A DNA stretch of 64,000 bases from JBBEBE01 sp040882505 (lineage in GTDB: Bacteria > Bacteroidota > Rhodothermia > Balneolales > Balneolaceae). Shown piece after piece: positions 1 through 7,347 of the stretch (the stretch's first letter is position 1; every line of letters starts with the position of its first letter). A program made the translations under genes and the position numbers. Location: NCBI GenBank assembly GCA_040882505.1, contig JBBEBE010000002.1, positions 124,001 to 188,000 of the forward strand. The letters run 5' to 3'. The notes below the pieces were generated by a model, which saw only the letters and a list, made by a program, of their open reading frames with translations, did no database searches and was not told the origin of the DNA.

Positions 1-1
1 G

Positions 2-220
2 CCCGATCTGGTGGCTGTTCCGATGGGCGACTACTACACGATGGGACCGGCCGAAGCGGCGTGGGCCACCGAGATGGTGGGCGCGGAGATTGCGGTTCCG
101 ATCCATTACGGAACCTTTCCGGTCCTCAATGGCAATCCGACCGAGTACAAGGAGCGGGTCGAGGAGATTTGCGATACCGAAGTGTTGCTTCCCAGGCCGG
201 GCGAGTCGATTTTTGGGTGA
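2..220 (+). CDS. UPF0173-type metal-dependent hydrolase, C-terminal fragment
   Basis: Only the last 72 codons are in the window; the frame is open back to base 2 and ends at a TGA. The readable tail has the segment PMGDYYTMGP followed by HYGTFPVL and a final PGES. These are typical of the C-terminus of UPF0173/YtkL-like enzymes of the metallo-beta-lactamase fold. The histidine of HYGTFP is expected to be one of the metal ligands. The family is widespread and its physiological substrate is not settled. The gene lies 102 bases upstream of a YciO/Sua5-type gene on the same strand, so the two may be co-transcribed. The N-terminal HxHxDH metal motif lies outside the window, so activity cannot be judged. 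Confidence 0.85.
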   Translation, partial: PDLVAVPMGDYYTMGPAEAAWATEMVGAEIAVPIHYGTFPVLNGNPTEYKERVEEICDTEVLLPRPGESIFG

Positions 221-322
221 ACACGCTGCGTATCGTGTCAACACCGGGATGCTGGATATTCCGGGCCGAGCAGAGAAAGTTTTGGAACCCAAACCAACGG
301 GCCTTCGGGCCGGGAGAGATGC

Positions 323-994
323 ATGGCAGAACGGATCAAGTTGCACCCGGAAACACCGCACCAAAAGCGGATCTTTGAAATCGTGGATGCGCTCAAGGCA
401 GAGTCGCTTCTCTTGTTGCCGACCGATTCGCAGTATGCACTGGCGTGTGATTACCAGAACAAGAGCGGGATCGACCGGATTCGTCAAATCCGCAAGCTGG
501 GTAAAGAGGACCACCTTACGGTGATGTGCGAGTCGCTCCAACACGCGTCGACGTTTGCGAAGATCGAAGACCGGAATTTCAAGTTGATTCGTCGTCTTAC
601 CCCGGGGCCGTTCACCTTTATCCTGCCGGCTACCCGGGAGACTCCGCGCCTTCTGGTGCATCCGAAGAAGAAGACGGTCGGAATCCGGATACCCGATTAC
701 CCGATCTGTTTGAGTCTGATCGGCGAGTTGAACCGTCCGCTGCTGGCCATTACGGCGCGACTGGATGATGTAGACAACGGGGATCCTGCGTCGGCCGACC
801 ACCGGGAGCTCTTCTTGAGCCGGTTCGAGCATCTGGTCGATGTGATCATTGACGATCAGCAGGAGCTCTCGGATCGGGAGTCGACCATTGTGGATTTGAC
901 AGGCGACCAGCCCGAACTCCTTCGAGAGGGACCGGGAATGGACCGGCTGCTCGAGGCGTTCTCCCTGGAGGGGGAGGCGTTGGTCCGGAATTGA
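323..994 (+). CDS. YciO/YrdC/Sua5 family protein (threonylcarbamoyl-AMP synthase fold)
   Basis: The 223-residue protein has the YrdC-like RNA/nucleotide-binding fold. The N-terminal strand-helix LLLPTDSQYALACD matches the PTDTxYGL region of the family, with a Ser-Gln in place of the usual Thr-x-Tyr. The segment RKLGKEDHLTVMC resembles the KxR...TLMC box of the YciO branch more than the KxRPxxxPL of true TsaC/Sua5. PGPFTFILPAT and VGIRIPDYP are the other conserved blocks. Sua5/TsaC makes L-threonylcarbamoyl-AMP for the tRNA t6A modification; the role of YciO-type paralogues is less certain. The ATG is preceded by a purine-rich GGGAGAG about 8 bases upstream. The stop lies 19 bases from the convergent amidohydrolase stop. 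I prefer the YciO assignment to Sua5 but cannot exclude the latter. Confidence 0.85.
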   Translation: MAERIKLHPETPHQKRIFEIVDALKAESLLLLPTDSQYALACDYQNKSGIDRIRQIRKLGKEDHLTVMCESLQHASTFAKIEDRNFKLIRRLTPGPFTFILPATRETPRLLVHPKKKTVGIRIPDYPICLSLIGELNRPLLAITARLDDVDNGDPASADHRELFLSRFEHLVDVIIDDQQELSDRESTIVDLTGDQPELLREGPGMDRLLEAFSLEGEALVRN

Positions 995-1012
995 AGAATT
1001 CTTCGTCCCGAT

Positions 1013-4000
1013 TTACGGAACGCGGTAGTAGGGTGGTTTCGGGTCGGTCCGGTCGGGCCAGATGCGGGAGGCGTCCATGCCGTCGTGCAGGATGCCGTCC
1101 TGCATGACGTACCGGATGTCGCGTGTGTTTCGGATCTCCTCGAGGGGATTGGCACGCAAGACAACCAGATCTGCCCGTTTGCCGGGTTCGATGGACCCGA
1201 TTTCGTGGTCCAGGCCGTGGTGAACGGCGCCGTTGATCGTGGCGGCGGCCATCGCCTCCATCTCGCTGAACCCGCCCATGGTGAGCATCTCCATCTCCCA
1301 GTGCAGATCGAGCCCCATCATCTGCCCGTGTCCGCCCGCCTGGACCGGGACACCGGCATCGTGGAGCGTCTTCATGGCACGGGCCATTTCGGGGGCCCGG
1401 AAGTCTTCCCGCCAGAGCCGGGTGCCGCGCCGAATTCGCATCAGGTGCTGGGGCGGCAGAAACTGCGTCAGCTTTTCATCCTCCCAGAGCTTTTCGTTCT
1501 GGTGGTACCACGCTTCGGCATACGGAGCTCCGTAGAGGACAACCAACGTCGGGGTGATCCCCGCTCCGGAGGCGGCCCAGAAGCGGACAACGTCGCTGTA
1601 GAAGGTGTCCAGCGCCATGGAGTGCTCCAGGCCGGCGATGCCGTCGAGCACCTGCGTCAGATTCATCTGCGGGTAACTGGCCGATTCGGAAAGAACGTAA
1701 AGGCCCTGCTCGCGGGCGGCACGCATCGTCCAGTGTCGTTTCATACGCGTGACCTGTACATAGTCTTTGACGGCGATGGCGCCGTGGTCCCGGTTCCAAC
1801 GCACCTGCTCGCGTGCTCCGGCGAGTGATTCGATGGGGCGGTACATCCGGTTGCGGCTGCTTCGTCGTCCGTAGAGGGCGCTACCGGTGGTAAAGATGCG
1901 GGGCGAATCGATCTTTCCGGCACGCTGCATGTCGGAGAGCCAGCCGTCGCGATGCTCGTTCCCGTAGACCTCCATCAATGTGGTGATCCCGTAGGCGAGC
2001 GGTGCCCGCAGGTAGGGAGGATGCTGTTCGATAATATGAAAACTGGAGTGCTCGATGTGGGGGTGCGAATGGGCATCGACCAGGCCCGGAAGGAGGGTGT
2101 GTCCGTCGAGGGATCGTACGTCGGCCTCGTCGGGGATCTCCACATTGGACCCGATCGCCTCGATGCGTCCGTCCCGAATGAGGAGGGTGCCGCGCTCAAT
2201 GACCTCGCGCTCCTCGTTCATGGTGACGATTCGCGCGTTGGTGAATGCCATCACACCCCGGGCCCGGTCGGTCGGGAACGAGACGCCGAGGTCCTGGCGA
2301 GTGGCGCTGGAGCCGGGCACCCGGTCCTGGTTCCAGGCGTCGGCACCGGCCTGTTCCATCGCGTCCAGGGCGGACCCGGAGGCGCCTTCATCCAGGATCT
2401 GTGCAACCGGTTTTTCGTAGTATCCGCTCGCCCGTGTCCATCCGAGAACCCGATCCCCGTCGGGCCAGCTGTGATAGATGCCGTCTTCGGTGTCGACTCG
2501 CCAGGTGGTGCCGAGGCTGTCCATGGCGTTGATGACGGGGGCATCGGCATGCGTGCCGGATTCGGACCCATCGGCAACTGTCCGCTCGGGCATGGGCGCC
2601 AGCCAGCTCCGGTTGTACTCGCGGAAGGCGATCCATTCAAGTCCGGGGGAGACGGACGCTTCGGTGGCGTACGGGAGTTTGAGCAGGGTTCGTGGATGGG
2701 CAGAGGCGTTGGAGTCGAGCGTCCCGGTGTCGGGTTCGATGGCGCGGACGGCGAGTGTATCGTCGATGAATTCGGTATAGATCAGCTCCCGTCCGTCGGG
2801 GGAGAAGCGCACATGGGGCGGGACTTTGGCGGCAATGTTGGCGTACATCATCTGCGGGCCGCGGACGGCGGTGACGACCTGCTCCACAGGCCCTTCGGCA
2901 GGTTTGGCATCGGCCATGGATGCCGATCGGGTCCCTGCACGCTCATCCGCGCCGGGTGGGAGTGCACGCAGGTCCGTGACCACCAGCTCGAGGCGCACTT
3001 CGTCGGAGAGGGGGCGTCCCTGATGGAGCATGCCGGTGCCGCGCATGTACGCCAGGCGGGTCCCGTCGGGGGAGAGCGCCAGGCTGCCGTACTGGGTGGG
3101 GACGGTGGTGAGGGTGTCTCGCGTGCCGTCGGGACGGATCGCCTGAATGGAGCCGAGCTCGCGGTCGTTCCAGTCGGCGACGAAGAGGGTGCCGGTCGTT
3201 TCGTCGAATACGGGGCTGATCTCGTTGGAGTCGCTGCCCGTTCTGTTCTGCAGGTCGGTCGAACCGGATTCACCGGAAGATGCGGGGGGTTGGGTCGGGG
3301 CCGGATTCGTTGGAGGGTCCGCCCGTCGGGTCCAGATGTCGCCCAGGGTTTCAAAAAAGAGTGTATTCCCGCTGCGGAAGGCCCATCGGTGGTGGCGGGT
3401 TTGGCCCGTGTCTCCCGGAAGGTCGACCCGGATGTCGGGCCGTCGGGTCATCTCGCGTCGGACGGGGGCGCGGAAGGGAATGGGGGTGATCTGTCCGCTT
3501 TCGATGTCCATGCGATGGATCTTCCCCTTCATGGTCAAGTAGAGGGCCGAACCGTCCGGATGCCAGGCGAGGTTGGGCCACGGGCCGCCGTTTCCGCCCC
3601 GTTCCTGTCGGTCGATGTCGAGCCCCTCACGGATCAGGATGCGGTCTTCACGCGTTTCCAGGTCGTGCAGAAGGAGCAGGGTCTGGTCGATGTTCCGGTT
3701 CAGATAGGCAAGATGGCGACCGTCCGGAGAGGGGGTCGGGCCAAAGGCGCCGCCGGAGCGTTCAATGCGGGGCGTGAGCTCGCCACGCTCCAGATCGTAG
3801 AATTCAATGGAATATCCGGCTGCCGGCGGGGTGTACGGGTTGAACACAAAGGGGTAGAGATTTCCGCCGTTTTCGAACCAGATGCCCGATCCGTCGGGGG
3901 CGGGAATCCCGAGTGAGGAGCGCCCGCCCGGCAGTCGGGTGGCGGTTCCGTCCAGATCGTAGAGGACTCCATCGGAGAGGATCTGCTCCCCGCCCGGCAT

Positions 4001-4423
4001 CCAGTGGGGGCGGGTGGGGTTCTCCTCGTTTTGCGAGAGGTTGGTGAGTTCGCCGCTGTCGCGATCCATGACCCAGACATCGTGGGCTTCCCGCCGGTCG
4101 GAGGTGAAGGTGATGGACGAGCCGTCCGGGCTGTAGCGGGGCGTGAGGTTCCAGGAGCGGCCGGTAGTGAGGGGCCGTGCGGCTCCCCCCTCGATCGGCA
4201 TTTCGTAGAGATGGCCCAGAAGGTCGAAGAGCAGCCACTGCCCGTCGGGGGAGACATCGAGACTCATCCAAGTCCCTTCGGTCGCTTCGAACGCCAGAGT
4301 GTGGGTGGGCCCGTGCGCCTGTTCGACCTCCCAATCGTTGACGGAGGCGGGTTCTTGTGCCGGCAGAAGGGCCGGGATCAAGAAGATGCCGAGTGTCATG
4401 GAGAGCAGGCCGGAGAGTCGCAT
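1013..4423 (-). CDS. secreted amidohydrolase with N-terminal TolB-type beta-propeller
   Basis: The 1136-residue protein begins with a signal peptide (hydrophobic core LLSMTLGIFLIPALLPAQ). Residues about 50-680 carry WD40-like/TolB propeller repeats with recurring SPDG motifs (SPDGQWLLFDL, SPDGSSITFTSDRRE, SPDGRHLAYLNR, SPDGTRLAYMRG). From about residue 725 a complete metal-dependent amidohydrolase domain follows: LPGLVDAHSHPHIEH near residue 785 holds the HxH metal ligands, and GSIEPGKRADLVVL is the usual C-terminal return to the small beta-domain. This fusion is a known family in Bacteroidota-like genomes, often annotated as imidazolonepropionase-like or prolidase-like; the substrate is unknown. 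A periplasmic or outer-membrane-associated site is inferred from the signal peptide. It lies 36 bases downstream of ggt on the same strand, so the two may form a peptide-degradation unit. Confidence 0.9.
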   Translation of the reverse strand: MRLSGLLSMTLGIFLIPALLPAQEPASVNDWEVEQAHGPTHTLAFEATEGTWMSLDVSPDGQWLLFDLLGHLYEMPIEGGAARPLTTGRSWNLTPRYSPDGSSITFTSDRREAHDVWVMDRDSGELTNLSQNEENPTRPHWMPGGEQILSDGVLYDLDGTATRLPGGRSSLGIPAPDGSGIWFENGGNLYPFVFNPYTPPAAGYSIEFYDLERGELTPRIERSGGAFGPTPSPDGRHLAYLNRNIDQTLLLLHDLETREDRILIREGLDIDRQERGGNGGPWPNLAWHPDGSALYLTMKGKIHRMDIESGQITPIPFRAPVRREMTRRPDIRVDLPGDTGQTRHHRWAFRSGNTLFFETLGDIWTRRADPPTNPAPTQPPASSGESGSTDLQNRTGSDSNEISPVFDETTGTLFVADWNDRELGSIQAIRPDGTRDTLTTVPTQYGSLALSPDGTRLAYMRGTGMLHQGRPLSDEVRLELVVTDLRALPPGADERAGTRSASMADAKPAEGPVEQVVTAVRGPQMMYANIAAKVPPHVRFSPDGRELIYTEFIDDTLAVRAIEPDTGTLDSNASAHPRTLLKLPYATEASVSPGLEWIAFREYNRSWLAPMPERTVADGSESGTHADAPVINAMDSLGTTWRVDTEDGIYHSWPDGDRVLGWTRASGYYEKPVAQILDEGASGSALDAMEQAGADAWNQDRVPGSSATRQDLGVSFPTDRARGVMAFTNARIVTMNEEREVIERGTLLIRDGRIEAIGSNVEIPDEADVRSLDGHTLLPGLVDAHSHPHIEHSSFHIIEQHPPYLRAPLAYGITTLMEVYGNEHRDGWLSDMQRAGKIDSPRIFTTGSALYGRRSSRNRMYRPIESLAGAREQVRWNRDHGAIAVKDYVQVTRMKRHWTMRAAREQGLYVLSESASYPQMNLTQVLDGIAGLEHSMALDTFYSDVVRFWAASGAGITPTLVVLYGAPYAEAWYHQNEKLWEDEKLTQFLPPQHLMRIRRGTRLWREDFRAPEMARAMKTLHDAGVPVQAGGHGQMMGLDLHWEMEMLTMGGFSEMEAMAAATINGAVHHGLDHEIGSIEPGKRADLVVLRANPLEEIRNTRDIRYVMQDGILHDGMDASRIWPDRTDPKPPYYRVP

Positions 4424-4459
4424 GAGCGGGTGGGTTCGGTTGGGGGTTATCGGGGTTGG

Positions 4460-6193
4460 TTAGTCGAGGCCCGCTCCGTAGCCGTCGCCTCGCGGGTCGG
4501 GAACCACGTAGCGATCGCCCTCTTCATCGACCCAGATCAAGTGGACCCGGCCGACGGTTCCACGGCGATCCACGAGATGGCCCCGCTCCTCGAGAATCCG
4601 TTGGGTATCGGCCGTTCCGGCGTACGCTTCCAGCCAGATGCGGTCGGGCAGCCATTGATGGTGAAATCGCGGGGCGTTCATCGCCTCGCGGGCGTTCATG
4701 TCGAAGAGGGTCAAGTTCAGGAAGGTCTGAATCGTGGCGGTGATGATGCGGGGTCCGCCGGCAGCTCCCAATACAGCGCGGACGCTCCCGTCCCGAAGTA
4801 CCAGGGTGGGCGTCATGGAGCTGAGCATTCGTTTGCCCGGTTCGATGGTGTTGGCTTCGCCTTCGACAAGTCCAAACATGTTGGCTTCGCCCGGCTTGCT
4901 GGTAAAATCGTCCATTTCGTTGTTGAGCAGGAATCCGGCTCCGGCGACCGACATCATGCTTCCGAAGGAGCCGTTGAGCGTCGTGGTGATCGACACGGCG
5001 CTCCCCTCGCCATCCAGGATGGAGTAGTGGGTGGTCTCGTCGCTCTCTTTGACCGGGTAGGGATCTCCATGGGTAATCTCTTCGGAGGTCGAGGCGTGGT
5101 CCGGGTCAAAGCTGGACATGCGATCCCGCAGGTAGGTGTCTCTGCCCAGGTAATCGAGCGGGATCTCCGAGAAGTCGGGGTCGCCCAAAAAGTGGTTTCG
5201 GTCGGCAAACGAGCGACGCATGATCTCGCTCAGGGTGTGGATGTAGTCGGCCGAATTGTGGCCCATCGAGGCCAGGTCAAACGAATCGCTCATCCCGAGA
5301 ATCTGCTTGACGACAATTCCGCCACTGGAGGGCGGCGGCATCATGAGAAGTTCATACCCGTTCCATCGGCTCTGGACCGGGACGCGCCACTGCGCGTGGT
5401 AATTGGCCAGATCCTCAGCGGTGATCCATCCGCCGGTCCGTTCCATCTGATCGGCGATGAGCCGAGCGGTTTCCCCGCCATAGAACCCCTCCCGGCCGTC
5501 TTTTGCAATCCGTTCGAGGGTTCGGGCCAACTCTTCTTGAATAAAGAGATCCCCTTTTGCCCACTCCCGGCCGTCGGACCGGACGAAATACTCTCTGGAC
5601 GCTTCAAACTCCGAGAGGCTCCCGGCTGCGCTGTTCAGCTCACTGGCTTGGGTATGGCTCAGGGGGTACCCCTCGCGGGCAAGACGGATGGCCGGTTGAA
5701 GCACCTGATTCAGGGGCATGGTGCCGAATCGTTCCAGGGCTTGTGTCATACCGGCCACGACACCCGGGACACCGGAGGCGAGCGGACCCCGCCGGCTTCG
5801 TTCCGGGACATACTCTCCATTCGGGTCCAGAAACATGTCGCGATGGGCCTTGGCAGGAGCCTTCTCCCGAAAGTCGAGGGCTGCCCGCGTTCCATCGGCC
5901 ATGTGAACGACCATGAATCCGCCCCCCCCGATGTTGCCGGCCCGCGGAAGGGTTACGGCCAGAGAGAACTGTACGGCTACGGCGGCATCCACGGCGTTGC
6001 CTCCCTGCTCAAGGATCTCCAGGCCGGCATTTGTGGCACGCTCTTCGGCGGTGACCACCACGGCGTCACGCCACGGTTCGGCCCAGCCAATCTGTGCGGT
6101 GGCATGGTCGGGTTTGGCAAGGGCAACGCTGACCATCGCCAGAAGAAGAGGGAACGCTTTGTAGAGGGACAATCGAAGGGTCATTTCGGACAC
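4460..6193 (-). CDS. ggt: gamma-glutamyltransferase (autoprocessed Ntn-hydrolase)
   Basis: The 577-residue protein is full-length for the family. Residues 4-27 look like a signal peptide (RLSLYKAFPLLLAMVSVALA), so the enzyme should be exported. The core has GGNAVDAAVAVQFSLAVTLP and GNIGGGGFMVV, and the autoprocessing site DETTHYSI. By alignment with the E. coli enzyme, Thr387 becomes the N-terminal nucleophile of the small subunit after self-cleavage. PPPSSGGI and the later SSMTPT and GAAGGPRI blocks are also present. It transfers or hydrolyses the gamma-glutamyl group of glutathione and related compounds. The frame opens at a GTG at 6193, but an ATG three codons in (6184) gives a better signal peptide start; neither has a clear ribosome binding site. 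It probably starts a two-gene unit with the amidohydrolase. Confidence 0.95.
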   Translation of the reverse strand: MSEMTLRLSLYKAFPLLLAMVSVALAKPDHATAQIGWAEPWRDAVVVTAEERATNAGLEILEQGGNAVDAAVAVQFSLAVTLPRAGNIGGGGFMVVHMADGTRAALDFREKAPAKAHRDMFLDPNGEYVPERSRRGPLASGVPGVVAGMTQALERFGTMPLNQVLQPAIRLAREGYPLSHTQASELNSAAGSLSEFEASREYFVRSDGREWAKGDLFIQEELARTLERIAKDGREGFYGGETARLIADQMERTGGWITAEDLANYHAQWRVPVQSRWNGYELLMMPPPSSGGIVVKQILGMSDSFDLASMGHNSADYIHTLSEIMRRSFADRNHFLGDPDFSEIPLDYLGRDTYLRDRMSSFDPDHASTSEEITHGDPYPVKESDETTHYSILDGEGSAVSITTTLNGSFGSMMSVAGAGFLLNNEMDDFTSKPGEANMFGLVEGEANTIEPGKRMLSSMTPTLVLRDGSVRAVLGAAGGPRIITATIQTFLNLTLFDMNAREAMNAPRFHHQWLPDRIWLEAYAGTADTQRILEERGHLVDRRGTVGRVHLIWVDEEGDRYVVPDPRGDGYGAGLD

Positions 6194-6360
6194 GGGTTTG
6201 TTGGAACGTGGATCCGCTCCGGCCGGGTTGAACCGGGCGAGCGGGAGTCTTGCAAGGCAAAAAGCTACATCATTCCCCCTTGGGATTCAATCGGGATCCC
6301 GTGCGGGTGGCATCCGGGTTCGACCCGTCCGTACGGGCCTGACCGACGGGGTCGACGGTC

Positions 6361-7347
6361 TCACCCTCTGGGGTGGAACTCCTTGTGCATCTGATGCAGC
6401 AGGCTGCGGTCTACATGGGTGTAGATCTCGGTGGTCAGGATGGAGGCGTGACCGAGCATCTCCTGGACGGCCCGAAGGTCGGCCCCTCCTTCGAGCAGAT
6501 GGGTGGCAAAGGAGTGTCGGAAGATGTGCGGGTAGACGTTCTTTTCGATCCCGGCCTCGGAAGCTGCTTTCTTGACAATCTGCCAGACGCTTACGCGTGT
6601 GAGGGACCCGCCGCGTTGATTCAGAAAGATGCGCTCTCCGGGATCGGTGGATCCCTGTTTGGTTGCAGGAGCGTTTCTGCTCCGTTTATTGGATGTCGCT
6701 TTCCAAAGGGGCCGAACCGTCTCCAGATAGTGTTCGATGGCCTGCTGGGCATGTTCGCCCACCGGGACCATGCGCTCTTTGTTTCCCTTGCCGATGACCC
6801 GGATAAATCCGATTTCGAAGAAGAGGGAGCTCTTCTCCAGGTCGGTAAGTTCACTTACCCGCATTCCGGTACCGTAGAGGGTCTCCAGAATGGCGATGTT
6901 GCGAATCCCGGCGGGTTTGTCGCGGTCGGGGGTCTCCAGCATGGCGAAGATCTCTTCGGGGTGGAGGGTCTCGGGCAGGTTTTTGAAGCGGTGGGGCAGG
7001 TCGAGGCTGTCGGCCGGATTGGCCGGTGCGATCCCCTCAACCACGGCAAACTCGTGAAATCCCCGAACGCTGGAGATGTTGCGGGCGATGGAGCTGCCGG
7101 CCATGCCCATTTCGCTCAGACGTCCGATAAACGATTCGACATGCGCGAGGGTCACTCCGGCCAGGTCTCCCAAGCGGTGTTCGGTTCGCAGAAAGAGCAG
7201 ATACCGCTCCAGATCGCGCTCATAGGCGAGACGGGAGTTTTCCGAGAGTCCCTTCTCGATGCGTACGAATTGCAGATAGCGTTTGAGCTCGAGAGCGAAG
7301 GGGGCATCGGATCCACGGGACGAGCTCGTCGATGCGTCCGGGCTCAT
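6361..7347 (-). CDS. xerD: tyrosine recombinase XerD/XerC type
   Basis: The 328-residue protein carries an N-terminal SAM-like core-binding domain (about residues 20-110: LELKRYLQFVRIEKGLS, RNISSVRGFHEF). The C-terminal catalytic domain has all expected residues: Arg in GTGMRVSEL, Lys in GKGNKERMVPV, His/Arg in HIFRHSFATH, His in LGHASILTT and the nucleophile in IYTHVD. It should resolve chromosome dimers at dif together with FtsK. An insertion of about 25 residues (KRSRNAPATKQGSTDPGER) between the beta-hairpin and the HxxR box makes it slightly longer than E. coli XerD. Its start codon overlaps the stop of the upstream HD-phosphohydrolase gene (ATGA), indicating translational coupling. No integrase-associated att site or phage genes are nearby, so a housekeeping role is preferred over a mobile-element integrase. 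Confidence 0.92.
   Translation of the reverse strand: MSPDASTSSSRGSDAPFALELKRYLQFVRIEKGLSENSRLAYERDLERYLLFLRTEHRLGDLAGVTLAHVESFIGRLSEMGMAGSSIARNISSVRGFHEFAVVEGIAPANPADSLDLPHRFKNLPETLHPEEIFAMLETPDRDKPAGIRNIAILETLYGTGMRVSELTDLEKSSLFFEIGFIRVIGKGNKERMVPVGEHAQQAIEHYLETVRPLWKATSNKRSRNAPATKQGSTDPGERIFLNQRGGSLTRVSVWQIVKKAASEAGIEKNVYPHIFRHSFATHLLEGGADLRAVQEMLGHASILTTEIYTHVDRSLLHQMHKEFHPRG

Noticed and set aside
993..1004. 12-bp palindrome GAAGAATTCTTC between two convergent stops
   Set aside because: It has no loop and no T-run, overlaps the stop of the YciO-like gene, and is too short to claim as a terminator or site.
1952..6394. Long plus-strand open frames (654 and 796 codons) opposite the amidohydrolase and ggt genes
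   Set aside because: Both are shadows of well-recognised minus-strand genes in a high-GC sequence; their translations are Gly/Val/Arg-rich and lack domains.
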